A stretch of 64,000 bases of DNA. Source: Branchiostoma floridae. Taxonomy: Eukaryota; Chordata; Leptocardii; Amphioxiformes; Branchiostomatidae. Shown in pieces: positions 24,797 to 38,200 of the stretch (position 1 is its first letter; every line of letters starts with the position of its first letter). Under the pieces are notes generated by a model. It did not search any database, was not told the origin of the DNA, and was given only the letters and a program-made list of their open reading frames with translations. A program made the position numbers and the translations under genes. The stretch spans positions 19,992,338 through 20,056,337 of the forward strand of contig NC_049983.1 in assembly GCF_000003815.2 (NCBI RefSeq). The letters run 5' to 3'.

Positions 24797-26231
24797 ACTA
24801 ACTGTGGGTCAGACGACGCGACATAAACATCGAAGACGATTGCTTCAAGTCCACACCCTTTCCTCTGTCGAGACTTTGTACAAATTATTCAAGACTGTCA
24901 GTATATCATCTTAGGTAATATTTGCAAGGAAGTTACGCGTAGAGACTGAATATATGGCAGGAAAATCACAAAATTTCTGTCACCCGGCGGATTTTTCACA
25001 TGGGCGCAGCCATCTTGTTTTCCCGGTGGCTGACGGGGGTTCGCAAAGGCTCTCGGGATGTGGACATCTGAGACTAGGGTAAATTATTTGCCAAGCCGCC
25101 ATCTTGGGACTTCTGTGTTTTCCCGCGAAAGTGGCAACAGAAATCGTCCAATTTTGCAACAAATTACCTCAGTTGAAGCCTAGTTCGGTAGGTAAAGATG
25201 ATCTTTTAAGTTTCAGGGTCAAGGGGAGAAAACTATAGGTATAAAAAGCTAGCCAAACTGTGTTTTTTGATGGTTGATTTGGAGAAAATTGGACGAGATA
25301 TAACTCAAGATAATTGGTTTTGCTGATCAAGCTTGGCTTGGTTTGTGTGGGCGTTGCTCTTTCTTCACGATATAATTTTGTCCAAGGAAGTGCTGAGATA
25401 TTTGGCTCTTTCGTATGGCTCTTCAACTTGTTACAAATGGGCCGTTCCAAAAAATAAATGTGGAGGGGGGGTTGAAGAGGTCGGATTTTCCAATTGCTTC
25501 ATCCCCCCTTTGGATTTCATCCGAGGGCCTGACCCCCCCTTTGAATTTCATCCGAGTGCCTCGACCCCCGTCTAATTTCATCCGAGAGCTCCGACCCCCC
25601 CCCCTTTATTTCATCCAAGTTCCAAATGCCTCTTATACCCCTTTTATTTCAACTGAATAACCTTACCCCCTCATAATTTTCATCCTAGAACCTTGCCCTT
25701 ACAGTACTGTAACTAAGATAGGAGTAGAAGTATCTAAATCCAGATTTTCTTGACTTTTTTGTAGAAAAACCCATATCCAGACCTATCTCGACCCCCCCGT
25801 TCAAACGAAATCCATATCCAAGATTTGCTTGACCCCCCCTCGGTAAAATCCGACCTCTTCAACCCACCCCCCACATTTATTTTTTGGAACGGCCCAATCA
25901 GTGCCACCAAAATATGTCGAGAAACCCACGACTTGCTATATTTTTTTACTGACCAAGTAGTACCCTCTATTTTTGCAGTCTTCTATTTTGATCCCCAGGC
26001 CAAAAGTTGACGAACTAAAGGAATGTGACATCGTAAAGATTTAGACCTCGAATACTTTTAGTTCTTTCAGTTTGGGTATCTTAAAAAGATTTTGATACTC
26101 TATTGATATGGTTTACATGTATTCAACAATGTAATGCAATGTTAACACTATATTGCTGACTATTTTGTTGTTTATTTTGTATATTTCCAGGGTTTATTAG
26201 TTTACAGTAGCTTTAGTTGGGCTTTAGAAGA
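24797..26231. promoter_or_regulatory. Divergent promoter region of TIMMDC1 (-) and RBM5/10-like (+), with likely RBM 5' UTR exon
   Basis: Two GCCATCTTG motifs (about 25008 and 25097; complement CAAGATGGC, the YY1-type element of housekeeping promoters) sit in a GC-richer patch around 24980-25140. A donor-like GGTAG|GTAAAG at 25191 and an acceptor TTTCCAG at 26190 suggest a noncoding first exon of the RBM gene spliced to 26191, 41 bases ahead of its ATG at 26232. The proposed intron holds a transposon (25439-25895). The UTR structure is inference. Confidence 0.55.
25439..25895. mobile_element. MITE with long inverted repeats and C-rich core
   Basis: The left end starts GGGCCGTTCCAAAAAATAAA and continues TGTGG, a G run and GTTGAAGAGGTCGGATTTT; the complement closes the element at 25895, giving TIRs of roughly 50 bases. 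AAT flanks both ends, a possible 3-base target duplication. The interior carries degenerate units of about 33 bases, TTTCATCCGAG followed by a C run. 457 bases, no coding capacity. Confidence 0.85.
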
Positions 26232-29200
26232 ATGGCTAGGTACAACAACAACAGTCGCGGCGGATCAAGCCGGAATCATTTTGAGGAGGAGGAAAATTTC
26301 GAGGCCGTGAAAGACGACTACTACTATGGAACCGATCGGTAAAGAGTTCGCTTGAAAAAATATTTGTTCAATAATGTTCTCTAAAGATACAAGAAATTAT
26401 GTTATGATATGCCGGCTATTGATTTAAAATTCACTATAAATACGGAACAAGTTCATGCTACTCTATGTAGAAATGAGAAAAAACAATGCAGCTTTACAAA
26501 GAAAACATTTGCTCCTTTCATACTTGTGGTGTCTTTTGTACTTGAATGCAACCTAAACTGAAGTGTGAGACCATTTACAGTAGCAATCAAAAGTCATTAC
26601 ATTAGCATTTGTTTGTTTTGTAGGGATGAAAGAAGGAGGGACAGAAGAGAGGGCCGCTATGGTGACTTTACGAACCGCGAGCGCGGACCAGAGTGGGACC
26701 GGGAGCGATACCGGGACCAGGGAGGAGACTACGACTACCGGCGAGCGCCCAACAGGGAGAACAGGGACTGGGACAGGGAGCGGGACTACAACAGAGAACG
26801 AGACAGGGACAGGGAGAGAAATGACAGATATGAGGTTAGCTTATAATGTGTATTTAGTGGGGTTCAAAAGTTATCGTAAAATATGCATATAAATGTGGTA
26901 CAGACCGTACGTATAGTCAGTGTCATGCAAATGCAGTATTTGCATATGAAAAACAGTGCTAGACACTGAAAGCTATAATTGTCAAAGAAAACAAATGAAT
27001 AAAACAATAAATCTGTTATCATTAGCTGATAACAGCAAAAAAGAGTTTAAAAGAGTTAAAAACTTTAAAGTCACATCTAAAAGGAGCTCATACTCATAGA
27101 AACATTATCACTGTGGTATGTATCGTGTAAATGACCATTCCAAATGTATGTATCCTGGATGGATAACTGCAGCAAGACTGTTACATACAAATGTTGTTCT
27201 GTTTAGGACCGCCAGCGTTACGACCAAAGAAACTTTGATAGAGAATATGACCAGCGAGATCGTGACTCCCGAGGTCCCCCAACGTCAGCCAGTGAGAAGC
27301 CCAGCAAGATCATCATGCTGAGGGGACTGCCACAGACAGTGGATGAAGATGAGGTACGTTTGGGCGACTGACATTGTTGTGCATAGTCACAAACACAGTA
27401 CTAGTAACACATACATACCAACACAGTATACCTCACATACACTCTTTGTCAGCACTGTTACCATCACCAAATGTGTTTGGTTATGCATTCTACAAGAAAA
27501 CACATACAGCTAGCTGGTTGTTGAAAGTTGGAGTAAGTTGCAGTGTTAGAAGTCAAGTGTTTGAAGTCAATTGTCTCAATTTCCATTTCACTAAGTGATA
27601 CTTAAGTATTTTAAACTCAGCAACACCATCTTGCAACACATAAAGGAACTGCAACTGTCATTTAGTTAGGGCCTTTGCTGTATACTAGTGCCTGCAGTTA
27701 TTTAGCACAGAACACTGGTGTTACATAGCAATTGGAATTTAGAGATTCTGTGTGTAAATTTTTGTATCTGGAGCTCTGGAATTTTCAAGAGCTGTTCATT
27801 GTCTGAATGGTAACAATTGAATATGTAGAGCAAAAAAAGTTGATATTAACCATATGAGCTGTGGAAAGTAGTCCTTAATTGACTGATGTGACAGTGCATT
27901 ATGGCCACTTCCGCTACAGTTAACACATCCACCACCCGTGACATTTTACGAGGACTTTCCATTCCTGCTATGCTAAAGCCTTCGTGTTATGTGGTCCAGA
28001 GAGAGGTGTCCCTGTACTACTTGACGTCAGAAGTCCAAATATAGGACAGTCTTGCCTTTGCTCTTTATAGCAGGTATCATAGGAATGCTTCTCTCAGTAC
28101 ACCATGCAGCCAGAGCTTAGCCATTCTGTTAAATGGTGGTTCTATCAGCACTGCCAAAATGTCTAACTACATGTCTTGACCATCTGTTTGTATATATTTA
28201 ATTTATAGATGGTATTACTAAATGTAATGTTTATTGGAGCTACAATTTCTCTGGCCTAATCCCTCATTAAGTTGTGATTATGTTTGTAAACCTGTATGAT
28301 AATAGTTGGGTAAGTGTAATCTTAACTTGAGATTTTATTGCTAATGCTTGGAAATGGTGCTACTAACCGGCTGCTGGCGTCAATATGCCGTGCTGCGTTT
28401 CCTGTGATGCCTGTGGAATACAGCGATTGTTGTCGCATCTTCCGGCTTTAAATCGCGCGCTCCAAATTTTCTACACTGGAATCTTGCGCAAAATGTCGGT
28501 CAGCATTGCGAGGTGTACGTGATAGATCACTTAACCCTCAGTCGGGGTTGGCATGGCGTTTTTATAAGTGACGACGTCTGGTATGTTTACAAATGACGTT
28601 ATCGCTTGGTCGGGGTCACATGACTCGCATCTACGACATCACACGTCAGTGACGTACTGACAAGTGAAGCTTGGCCTGTCAAGAGTCCAGTAAATTATCG
28701 CAACACGATGGTTTCCTCTGGCAGTGGGCAGGAGGAATGAAAAGGCAGCAGTTCGTTTCCGTATCTCACGGCGGTGATGTGGATTCATGACTCTCTGATG
28801 ATGATGACTTGGCGAGAAAACCCATGTAGGAATAATGTCCTTCCAAATGCTTTGCTGTGTTCTCCTGCTTCCTCATTGCGCTTAGTACTAGTAGTTGATC
28901 TATGTAAACTGGTACAGAATGACTGCAATATTAAAACACCAAAGATTTACTGTTTAACGTTAGCTGCTTTCACTCCTGTGACTACAGTCTGGTCAAGTGA
29001 TGCTTCATTCTGGTGAATGGTCAAGAGCCTGTCAGACTACATGTATTCATAGCTGCTGTTGTATCTGTCCTAAAAATACCCATGACCTTCATCCACTCCC
29101 ACCCTGATGTGCCCTTGCTTTAAAGCCTTGACTATTAGGAAGGGCAGGGACTATGATTAGGCTGCCTCTGCCATCTTTGTGGTTGCCATGCCAACAGTTG

Positions 29201-32200
29201 CTAGGACAACTTCTGCTGGGACATGTCTTCGCCTTGGTAACAAGAGCGTGCCCTCAGCACGTCCGGCAATCAGGTATTACCCCTTCTCTCCTTTTGCAGA
29301 GGGATGCTATGTATAGGAGAATAATTATAAATATGTGGGGAGGCTTAGACTGGCGACTGTTAGGGGTAACACTACAGGACATCTGCTGAGCCTAAATCAC
29401 ATCTGACAGTTAGTGCGCTAGAGTATGTCACCCCTGAATCACTCACGTCCATATATAAAATTGGGACCCGTATTTACGGGGTGCCCGCTGCGTGATTTAT
29501 TGAAATTTATCAGATATTTTTATCCTTGCATTTAACCCGGTGGCATCGGTCACCACTTTTCATGGTTTTGTCGTGTAGTTGGACACGAACAAACAAGCCC
29601 TGGAAACCGACAAGTCGTTTTATCACCATTTGAACAAGTCTTTTACAAGATATTATTTGTCAGCGTCCAGGCTGGTTAAGCTGGCCCTTCACCTTGAATA
29701 GTTGTGAACAACCCCTGGGTGATTAAGGATTGATCGCACAGTGGGAGTAATGCCACAGAGTGAATCCTGTTTCAGAATTCCTTCTGAGTTACAGGTGGTA
29801 TGTGGTTTCCTTGTCTGGACCTGTGGTTGCGTGATCAGGCCCTGACAGAAGATCCATTGGGAACTTCAAGCCTAATTTGGCATCCATGACACTCTGCCTT
29901 ATAGGGATGTCTCTTGCACTGACCCTGTGGGTTGTGTTGCACCCTAGTGGTTCACCAGTGTTACAACAGGCACTGGTTTGTAGGAGTGCACCCTTACTCC
30001 ACTCCCGTTCTTTTGTGAAGTTCAGACTTCTTCTGTATTTCCTGTTTCATTCCCGTCGCAGTTCTTTCATCCGTTTGCTTCCAAGGTCAGTCCCGGTGTG
30101 TCTCTTTGAATATCGTTTGTTTACATTTCTTGTTGCTGTTGTTGTGAAGTGTCTGAGATTTGTAATTGGTTGCTTCATGTTTATCAAATGGCCTCCTGTG
30201 TTGGTTTCTCGCTGTTTTCTTTCTGTCCCATCACACAGAATTGGAACGCGAAATCCGTCGAACATGGCCATGGACGTGAGGCACTGGATTCATCTCGGGG
30301 ACGGCGTTTACATGCAGTCATTTCTTACACCCTCTAGTATCAAAAAGGCTTGTCATTACTTTACTGTCTCCAGTCATCCAACTGATTATTGCGCAGTTAA
30401 TGAGAATGGTGGTGAACTCACTGCTAGAAATGGTCATGAGTTCCTTGTAGAGAGGCCTGACTATTTGTAACCCCTCAGAAAGTATGGGAGCTATGGTGAA
30501 TACACACAAATGTGTGTTTTTGGTTTACCTCCAATTTCCCAGAGACAGGTGCAGATATGATTTGAGACAGGTGTTGGTAAAGCATGGCCCAGAGAGATTT
30601 AGAATGTGTGCCTGGCTTTCCTTTTCTACTCACCCATGAAACAACTGTGAAGATTGCCATTTTTCACTGTCAGTTTAGTCTAGCACCAAGGGAGCAGCAG
30701 GCAGTTAACTTTTGGTAGTGATGAAGGAATGCATACATATCTAGGGGAGTCGCTTGCTATCATGAATGTTGGAAGATATTCTTCATCAATCTTTATGTTG
30801 TTAGATACTCTCATAATTGTTTAAAAGAATGGCATGTGAGAAAAGACAGGTCTCAAAAAAGGAGGGTCTACTATTTACAAGGGAGATAGCTTGCAAACTG
30901 TGCTTTGTAACAGGAGTTAGTTCATGGATATCAACAATACTGTGGTGTGTTAGAAAATGATAGGTGCTTTGCCATAATGTCTCTTGTAAATGTTTTTAGT
31001 TGGAAAGTCCAGTGGAGGAACCCATCATGGATCCAAAGGTTTGTCCTAAGTAGAGTTGAAGCTCAAGTTAACAATTTATGTGAGCACAGATGCCTTATTT
31101 ACGACACACAACCTGACACACACTTGACATGTACGCAACCCTCTTAACATTTTTGGTTGTATTTTTCTGAATGACAATTATCTTTGCAAAATGTTCTTTG
31201 AGTTGTTTCAATATCTTTCTATTGAGAGAATTGTTATCATTCAACTTGCAGCTGCTTTTGGGCGGTAGTATGGACTGCTAACTTGTGCTAAGTCATTGTT
31301 TTCTTTGATTCCAGATACGTTTAGAGCTGCAAGCTTTCGGTGCACCCCTGAAGGAAGTGAGGCTCATGAAAAGGAAAGAAACAGGTGGGATACAAACACT
31401 GTTCCTTTCTCTGTGTTTTGTATTGTACTTGAGTTTGAAAGAAAGGCATCATGGCAATATTGGGCAGGCAGCTAGGCAGTCACTCACTGAAAAGCACTAT
31501 GTTGTTGGGTCTGGGGGAACGTTATACACGGGGCTGGGTTTCACGTGGAATGCTCTGTCAAAGACAACTGGCACCACTGGGTCACATTTCAGAATGAACC
31601 AGTATCATAAATAGTATCCTTGTTGTTCACTTTGACTGTGGTGCGGATCTATGACAATGAGGTATAGTTAGCCCGTCACGTTTCGGGGGCATAGCGAAGG
31701 CGCCCCCTCACGTCTGCGCCCCCGGAAAAGGTAAAGCGAGAATGTTGAGCGCGCTCCCGCCCAGTTTCATATTTGGCGAATGTGACAGGTAAAGATGATT
31801 CTTTGTAAGGTGATAGCATATTTGTGCATCTGGAGTGGTAAGTAAGGGTGAGTATACTCTTTCCCTATGTTATGCCAAAGCTGTGGTGATTGTATCAGGC
31901 CATGTAATTCTATCTCATGAAGTGCAGGGGATTGAGTTCAAGGGTACACTAGGGGTTACTACTATAACTGTGCTTGGCTGTAATCCAGAACCTACTGTAC
32001 ATCAATATCAGTAGTATGTAAAATTGAGAAATGTGCTTTACATTTGTTATTGGTGTTGGGCATTCATTCTCGTATAAATCTTTGTGATAGGGAGTTTTGA
32101 GTGCTCTTCAGTGAGTGATGATTTTGACGAATTTGTAAAGAAAAGGGAAAAAAAGAGTGCCTGCACTGCCATGCCTTTACAAGTGTTGTCCGCAATACCG

Positions 32201-35200
32201 CAGGGTTGGACGACCCCACACTAACACCCCACGTTCTGAATGCCTGTCCCCAGGTGCCTCCCGCGGCTTTGCCTTTGTGGAGTTTGAAAACTTGCAGGAC
32301 GCAACTCGCTGGATGGAACAGAATCAGGTTTTGTCATAAGTTTACACCACTACTGCAGTGTCCACTACTCTTCCCAAGTCAAGTCAAGCCTCCATTGGTA
32401 GTTCAAACTGGAATCACCAGGAAAAAACAAAACAGAAAAACAGACGGAAACTCTTATCATTTCTGCAAAGTTCTTGGTGTCCTTTTCTTTCATTCGTTCG
32501 TTTGTTGTGTACTTTCACACTTGTGATTCAGTGGGACTGAATTCCCCAAAAGGGGTGCCAGTTACGGAGACTTTTTTTTCAAATCATAGAGTAGACTGCT
32601 TCATCTGCATGTGCTTGTTGTCTTCCATATATGTATTATAAGGTAGCTAGGTGGGGGTTAGAGTACTGGGCAACCCATACACTCTTAAATGACACCCAAC
32701 GTCACACTGTGATTGGCTCGTAACAGGATAGATGCAAAGATAGAGGTACCAAGGTGCGCCGTACTTGTGTGCGTCCAGGAAGATGACACTCCACCTAAAA
32801 GAAAAGCAGATGTTACACATCTTGACTGTCAACATGTACACGTTAGCCTATCACACTGTGACAAGGATGCACGCCTCAACACAGGAAATAAAGGAGCACT
32901 GCTCGTTTTTGGAAAGACTACACCAAAATTATGACCATGCCATGCAATGAGTGGCATTCACTTTTATACTGACACTGTTTTGAAGCTATACAACTACAAA
33001 TGTATCAGCCAGAATCATAAGTCAGACGTATCTTTGATAAATTGTAATTCTTATGGACAAAAGTATAGCTGTTTTAAAGCTGTACATTCTCTTTCTTTTT
33101 TTTAGAGTATTCAACTTTCTGTATCTGTTAAACTTTGTCAGTGCTCCTTTAAAGTTAACACACAATCAACACATTACATCTGCTATCCTAGACAGATCTG
33201 TAAGTTTACTCAAAATAGAAGTGTTAAATTGACTTTTCATTATATTTCATCCTGAAATCTGATTGGACAAACTAATAACTTGATTACAGGTCTGTCTAGA
33301 TGTGCAGTGAGATGAGACTATTATGGGTTGCCTGTAGTGAATCAGTAGCCTACTAGTATATTCTCTTCATCTCTGGGTGGGAGCATGCTGCTTTTATGTC
33401 ACGTAAAATCAAAAATTGTCCAAACTCACCAAAACAGTCTTCAAAATATCCTGTGGTCACAAGTTATGCCGTGGAGGCAACAGTTTCCATATTCTTGCTG
33501 TCACTGTTAGCATTTTCAACAGGGGTATTGCTTGGGTGGTCTGGTCATGGGGCTAGGGAGCTGGCAAGAATCGTGTGCTACATGTGAACTGTCCAAAACT
33601 GCTTCCTCTAGTCTTAGCAACAAGTCCAAGCTAATGCTTCATGATTTTTCGTAATATTAGGAAAAGATTCTGAAAATGTAACAATAAATAAAGTTGCACA
33701 TTTTGGTAGAAAAGAAGGAAATGATGCAAGATGTAACTAAAATTTGTGCAAAGCAAATATTCTAGATGAAGCAGTTGACATTCAATCTTTTAAATCTGTC
33801 TTGACAAGACTGAGCTATGAGGGAGGGGGTCTCCTTGTATATATCCTCTGTGAAGTTCAGAACACCAAGCACTGTGATATCCGATAACACAGTCCAACTG
33901 CCGATGTAAACAAGCTCTGCCCCCCCACCCCCTCCGCTCTGTCATGGATGTGCTTCCCACCGCTTCTACCCCGTGAGACGCAGCAACAAAAAAATGGACC
34001 AATCAATGCATGGATGGCATGAGGCCCGACACCGCCACACTCACCCGTTCTCTTCGCAGGAGGAACAACTCCCAGAAGCTCCCTCTACCAAACCAATGAC
34101 TAACTGTCCCCCTGAAGGTTGAAGGGTTTTCCATATTACGCTATTGTCTGCGCTGCGTTTGTTCCTGTACTGACGACCGTTATCATTGTCTCCCCCTTAC
34201 AGCACCAGCTGATGCTGCGTGGCCAACGTGTGAACATGCACTACAGCACGCCCAAGCCTCAGAAGGAGGAAGACTGGCAGTGCAGTAAGGTGTGGATCCC
34301 TACAAACTCTAAGTTAATTGAAAAACATGTGTCAGCCCCCCACCCCATCCATGCATACACACCTCATTAAACTCAGTCTCTACAGCATTGTGGTCACTTA
34401 AAGAGGGCATAAAAACTCTTGAATGACAACCAGAATTTGTGAGCTTTTTACAAAGACACCTAGGGCAAAGAGAAAGGACAAGATTTTGTGTGAATGTTCG
34501 TGGAGTGATAGGTAAAAATTGTATTAGGAGCATGACTAGTGTGTTTGTAAAAGAAAGTTTTCTGAGCGATAAATTAATTTACAATGTACAAAGTAATTGC
34601 TTGAAAAAGAAAGAGACCGTGGTAACTGCAAGTCGTTGGAATATGTCAGTAACAAAGACTGAATGAATGTTGTCTGAGTTGAGGTGACTGTAAGATTTAG
34701 GGACTGTAAATGGTTGTAGCAGTTTGAGGTTGCCCAAAACAATACAGCCCTCTCTAGCCCTCTTGCCCGCAACTACGACATCTACCCTTTTGCTGCAAGG
34801 TTTGACCACTGCTGTGGAATAAACTGTATCAAGTTGTGCATAACCACACACATAAAATGTTATGTTAAATGATCTCTTATAGTGTGGGGTGCACAACTTC
34901 AAGCGTCGAGACCACTGTTTCAAATGTGGCATATCCAGAGAAGGTGAGTGCTCCCCATAGCATAGAGGAAAACCAACCCCCTGTTGTGGAGTAAGTACAA
35001 CAAACTAGAGCTCTCTGGCTAATGCCATGTGGTTGCACTAACACTACTGGTTGTTATGTCTCTGGTTCAGCTGACCAGTACTAAGTCATGCGTTCATGGA
35101 GGCTGCACTCCCATGCTGTGGTTTAAGAGCACTGCTTGGTACACAGTATAGCGTATCGTCCTGTTGTAACAAATCAGAGCAAGCTGTAAGTTAATGCAGT

Positions 35201-38200
35201 CGGTAATATGTTGTTCATGGACTAAGAATGGGGTTCATCATATTGTGGACTTTGGTTGAATTGTCAGTTGAGAAATGCATAGACTTGACAACATCCATTC
35301 CACACATGTCATCCATTGAATATAGTCTGGTGGGGTTAGAACGTGTATATGATGCTCTTAAAATAAATGTAGTTAGGAAAAAGAGTTGGCATATCTTGTG
35401 GCAGCATCATTGCACAGCTTTTCTGCACTTTGCTGGTTAACATTCTGTACACAGTGTTCATTCCAACATTGTGTATCAGTCGTAAATTGTCTCTTTCTTG
35501 TGCTTGGAGTGACTCAGAAGTGTGTCTTGGAGAGTTCCATAGAAGGAGCAGCAGTTAGGCAGTTCCTTTGTCTCTCATATAGCATGTCATAGAGGGGTTT
35601 GCTAATAAGAAAAGTTCCTGGTAAGTGTCCGTGTGGCCAATGCTCAGATAGCCACAGCATGGTAGTGCAGATGAGAGGGTACAACGGACTCCACACTCAT
35701 GGCGATAACAACAACAGTGTTCTTTTCCACAGAGTCATCTAAGACGCTGAAGGAGGGAGAAGGATATAATGAAGTGGGATCACAGCCGTCCAATAGTAAG
35801 TCACTATCCTAAGTAATGAAACTAATAGTACCATACAATGATGTGCTTATTACTCCACCCAAAGGAACTGGACTATTGCTTTTTCTTGTGAGTCTATGGC
35901 CTAGTATGGGTATGTTTTTCAATTGCAAATGTAGTGTTTCCATGCAAATATACACTGTTGGCATCTGGGACGGTTGCAAAGCCTGTGACTGCCATGTTTT
36001 TAATTGTGATGTGATCCACTTGTTTGCTTGATTCATCTATGTTTTGTTATTTCTCTAGTTTTGTATACTTATTCTCCGGACCAAAATGTTAAAGTTTGAT
36101 AAGCCATTTTTCATTGGTCCGCGCAGCTCTCATCTTCCGTGGTTTGGACACCCTGACGACGGAGGAGACTCTCCGCTCGACGCTGGGCGCGCTGTCCACG
36201 GTTCACATCCACAGCATCCGACTCATCAAGGACAAGCTGACGCACACTTCCCGCGGGTTCTGCTTCGTGGAGATGAACACGGTGGAGGAGGCTGCACAGA
36301 TGATGGACGTGTTGATGGCAGTCCGACCGGCCTTCGCTATCGATGGGAAACAAGGTACCTTCCTATGATTCAAACCAGTACATAATCTATACTTGTCCCT
36401 AAGACAGCTTTCAAATCTTTGTCTCACAGTTGAGTTTTCCAGAAAGTAGCCATATAGAAAAATGAAGCACATTTTCCAACTGCAAATCTAACCATCTAAT
36501 TTGATTGGGCTCTTTTTCATGTACCATGACCAATTCATGGCCAATTAGACCTGACTTTGCTATTGATGGGAAACAAGGTACTGTCCTATGACTCAAACCA
36601 GGAAATAATCAATATCCGTTCCAAAGGCTTTAAACCCATGTTACACTGGAGTTTGCCAGAAAGTTGCCATATAGAAAAAGCATATTTTTCACCTCCAAAT
36701 CTACACCATCAAATTGGATGAGGCTTTTTTTTCACTAAACGATATACTATGATCAAGAAAACAAAGTTGTATAATTATAAAAAATGTCATCTACAGCTTT
36801 TAGACACATTGATTTAATCAATTTTCTTGCTAGTAATACAAATACGATTTCCCAAATGCTTATAGACTAAGTATGGACGTTTATTTATTCATTGTGCCAA
36901 CATTGCTCAACCTTTTCTGTTTCTTTTTCAGTGAATGTTGCCTTTGCCAAACAGGGAAAAGCAGGGTAAGTTTGAGTTAACTTTGTCATCTTTTGCACAC
37001 AGTGTCCATATATTTCCGTCAGTCTGTTTCCTAGGACATTGTATCTCCACACATCGTTTAACTGGTAGTTTTTAATGCATTTTTCTTTGTGATTTTATTG
37101 CAGAAGTAGTGCTCCGAGTGGTGTAGCCGCCGCTGCAATAGAAGCTGCCCAGTGGTCACAGGCACAAGCACAGGTACGAAATCTCAGTCCTAGCTGTTAC
37201 AACTGTGGCATTTTAAGCTTGTTGCCTGTAGCTATTATTGATGTTACAAATTTGTCTGTATGTGGCCACCTGTGGAGACTACGTGGCCTCAGTTTTTACT
37301 AGTAACATATCACCAAGCAAGAACGTGAACTCTGTCAGAGTCTATGGCTTCGCCAGCTGTGGTCACGTTTCATAATCCCCCCTAATCGCTGACTTTAGAT
37401 TAACTTTATTAAAAGACACCAGTGTCCAACAATGCTTTGAAAGGAAATAGCATGCGTATGTGCCCTTTGTAACTACATGGCTAACGCCTGCATTAGAAAG
37501 AGATATTTCCTGCATTATACAGAGATATTTACGTCAAGAATTTCTTAATGATACCAGTGATAAGAAAGCACAAAACAGATGTGTCACATGGTGAATGCAT
37601 TAATGCATTGGAACAAAATCAGATAGCTGTCTCAGAGGAAGATGAAAGCATTACAGTTCAAAAGAATACTGTGTAACTTGACACTAAATTTAACTTAGCG
37701 TTGTGCTGGAAATAGAGGGGATATCGAACATTAACAGCTGTATCTTATAAGTAAAGTTTGTTGAACTTGTAGCAGAATGTTTGCTATGAAGCATAATACT
37801 TTTTCGTTAGCCATAGTGCAACCTGGCTTTGCTACGGCTTGACTTTTTTTTTGGCCAAGTACAACACGACTAGTCTACCTGCCCTACACGTCTTGATGCA
37901 TGTTGGGTTCTTTATGTGCAGAGGTTGGACACCATAAATTCTGTCATACATGGGCTGGCTGGCTTTATGTCCCCACTCTGAAAAAAATGTTGAAGTTTGG
38001 GTTGTCAAGTTTTGAATGAATCATCATGGAAACGTCTATCTTTTTACCAGGGGACGGACCAATCGTGGGACCAGACACAACAACAGCAGACGTTCGCTGC
38101 CGCCCAGGACGGACAGTTCAGCCAGGACCAGACTACGGACTATGCCGCGTACTTCCAGAGCGGAGACTACGCTGCGTACTACCAGCAGCAGGGCATCGAC

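Noticed and set aside
29877-30470. 197-codon frame in the RBM intron
   Set aside because: No recognisable family, biased hydrophobic/basic composition, no splice or promoter support, and long frames also occur on the opposite strand.
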